From Caldisericota bacterium (GTDB lineage: Bacteria > Caldisericota > Caldisericia > Caldisericales > Caldisericaceae): 6,599 bases of DNA. A program made the translations under genes and the position numbers. Under the pieces are notes generated by a model. It was not told where the DNA came from, did no database searches, and saw only the letters and a program-made list of their open reading frames with translations. Each line of letters starts with the position of its first letter. Within the stretch, counting starts at the first letter, position 1. Below, one piece after another: positions 5,822-6,599 of the stretch. The DNA is taken from NCBI GenBank assembly GCA_030642335.1, contig DAOWNX010000052.1, forward strand, positions 1-6,599. Reading direction: 5' to 3'.

Positions 5822-6599
5822 TTTGCCATCCTTTCCCATACTTCATCTATTATTTTATAAATATGGTGAAAATTCACAAGCTTTTCATGTTTTTTTATCA
5901 GAAAAAAAAATTCAATATTCCCTTTTCCCCCTTTCACAGGAGAATATGTAGCATCTGTAACACAAAGTCCTATTCGCGAAATATCGTCAATAAGATTAAA
6001 TAATACCTCTTTGTGTATCTCTTTATCCTTGACAATGCCTTTTTTCAGATATTCCTTCTTTCCTTCAAACTGATGTTTAATCAGTGAAATAATACTCGAT
6101 TCTTCCTTCATCAAAGGAATAAGAGCAGGAAGAATCTTTACAATGGAAATAAATGATACATCCATAGTAACCAAATCTAATTGCTCGGGAATTTCCTTTT
6201 GTGTTAAATATCTTGCATTAGTTCTTTCTAAAAGAATTACACGTTTATCATTACGCAAAGAATAATCAAATTGTCCATAACCAACATCTACGGCATATAC
6301 TCGCTTTACGCCACGCTTAAGCAGGCAATCAGTGAATCCTCCAGTTGAGGCTCCAATGTCTCCAACAATCAAATCTTTTGGATCAATGCCAAATTGGTCA
6401 AGTGCAAACTCTAATTTTAGCCCACCTCTACTCACATACTTTTTCCCTTCTTTAAGGATAATTTGATCTTCATCCTTTACAAAAGTACCTGCTTTTTGCA
6501 CAAGTTGACCATTCAACAAAATTTTTCCTTCAATAATAAATCGCCTTGCTTCTGATCTACTTTTAAATAAGCCTTTTTCAACCAACACCTCATCGATTC
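5818..6599 (-). CDS. tlyA: TlyA family rRNA 2'-O-methyltransferase with S4 domain (5' end beyond window)
   Basis: TlyA uses S-adenosylmethionine to methylate ribose 2'-OH of cytidines in 23S rRNA, and in some species also in 16S rRNA. The layout is an N-terminal S4 RNA-binding domain (about the first 45 visible residues), then KYVSRGGLKLEFAL, then a Rossmann methyltransferase with motif I GDIGASTGGFTDCLLKRG. Numbered from the GTG at 6588, the proposed catalytic tetrad is Lys58, Asp143 (MDVSFIS), Lys171 (LIKHQFE) and Glu226 (GNIEFF). These match the Lys69, Asp154, Lys182 and Glu238 I recall for Mycobacterium TlyA. The usual KPQFE is KHQFE here. The GTG at 6588 is not a credible start. The frame stays open to the edge, and the codons before it read Ile-Asp-Glu, giving IDEVLVEKGLF like the family's LDVLLVERG. 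Perhaps 4-8 residues are missing. The stop overlaps nadK as ATGA. Confidence 0.94.
   Translation of the reverse strand, partial: IDEVLVEKGLFKSRSEARRFIIEGKILLNGQLVQKAGTFVKDEDQIILKEGKKYVSRGGLKLEFALDQFGIDPKDLIVGDIGASTGGFTDCLLKRGVKRVYAVDVGYGQFDYSLRNDKRVILLERTNARYLTQKEIPEQLDLVTMDVSFISIVKILPALIPLMKEESSIISLIKHQFEGKKEYLKKGIVKDKEIHKEVLFNLIDDISRIGLCVTDATYSPVKGGKGNIEFFFLIKKHEKLVNFHHIYKIIDEVWERMAK
5829..5834 (-). promoter_or_regulatory. Ribosome binding site deciding the nadK start
   Basis: AAAGGA on the minus strand, 7 nt before the ATG at 5821 and inside the end of tlyA. It would lie within the coding region if the ATG at 5839 were used, so it supports the shorter start. Confidence 0.65.

Larger units (their letters stand above)
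412..6599 (-). other. Probable operon tlyA-nadK-recN-buk-ptb-ptb
   Basis: Six genes run in the same direction with junctions of -4, 0, -4, +10 and +13 nt. I see no terminator hairpin and no room for a promoter between them, so transcription should start upstream of tlyA, outside the window. Internal promoters inside coding sequence cannot be excluded. The 69-bp gap after the last ptb contains a promoter for the next gene but no recognisable intrinsic terminator, so read-through into the repeat gene is possible. Confidence 0.75.

Noticed and set aside
6586..6588. GTG as the tlyA start codon
   Set aside because: In-frame codons upstream (Ile-Asp-Glu) continue the conserved family N-terminus to the window edge. 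The GTG encodes an internal Val.

Overview
The window carries a tightly packed, AT-rich bacterial gene cluster, and every gene I can support lies on the minus strand. In transcription order (right to left) it reads tlyA (5' end cut by the window edge) - nadK - recN - buk - ptb - second ptb paralogue. Junctions are very short: ATGA overlap, abutting TAA/ATG, ATGA overlap, then 10-nt and 13-nt gaps. This looks like one operon. A separate gene follows, preceded by its own extended -10 promoter. It starts at 342, runs off the left edge, and encodes a glutamate-rich protein with perfectly phased 25-residue tandem repeats.

The tlyA-nadK-recN order resembles the conserved xse/dxs/tlyA/(nadK)/argR/recN neighbourhood of Firmicutes, but no argR lies between nadK and recN here. 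Buk plus Ptb implies acyl-CoA fermentation (butyrate or branched-chain acids) with ATP made by substrate-level phosphorylation. Together with the low GC, this suggests an anaerobic fermenter, either clostridia-like or from a deep-branching AT-rich lineage. The sequence alone does not let me name the taxon.

Roles: TlyA is an rRNA 2'-O-methyltransferase, NadK makes NADP, and RecN is an SMC-like repair ATPase. Ptb and Buk convert an acyl-CoA to acyl-phosphate and then to the free acid plus ATP. The two tandem Ptb-family proteins are clearly diverged paralogues with alignable C-terminal halves.

Several of the longest possible reading frames begin at GTG, TTG or ATG codons inside the upstream gene. 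Shine-Dalgarno positions and family N-termini support shorter starts for nadK, buk and both ptb genes, and these are used here. Most of the window is ordinary housekeeping and fermentation DNA. The repeat protein, the duplicated ptb and the recN-buk coupling are the points that deserve a second look. I did not find a convincing novel multi-gene system.
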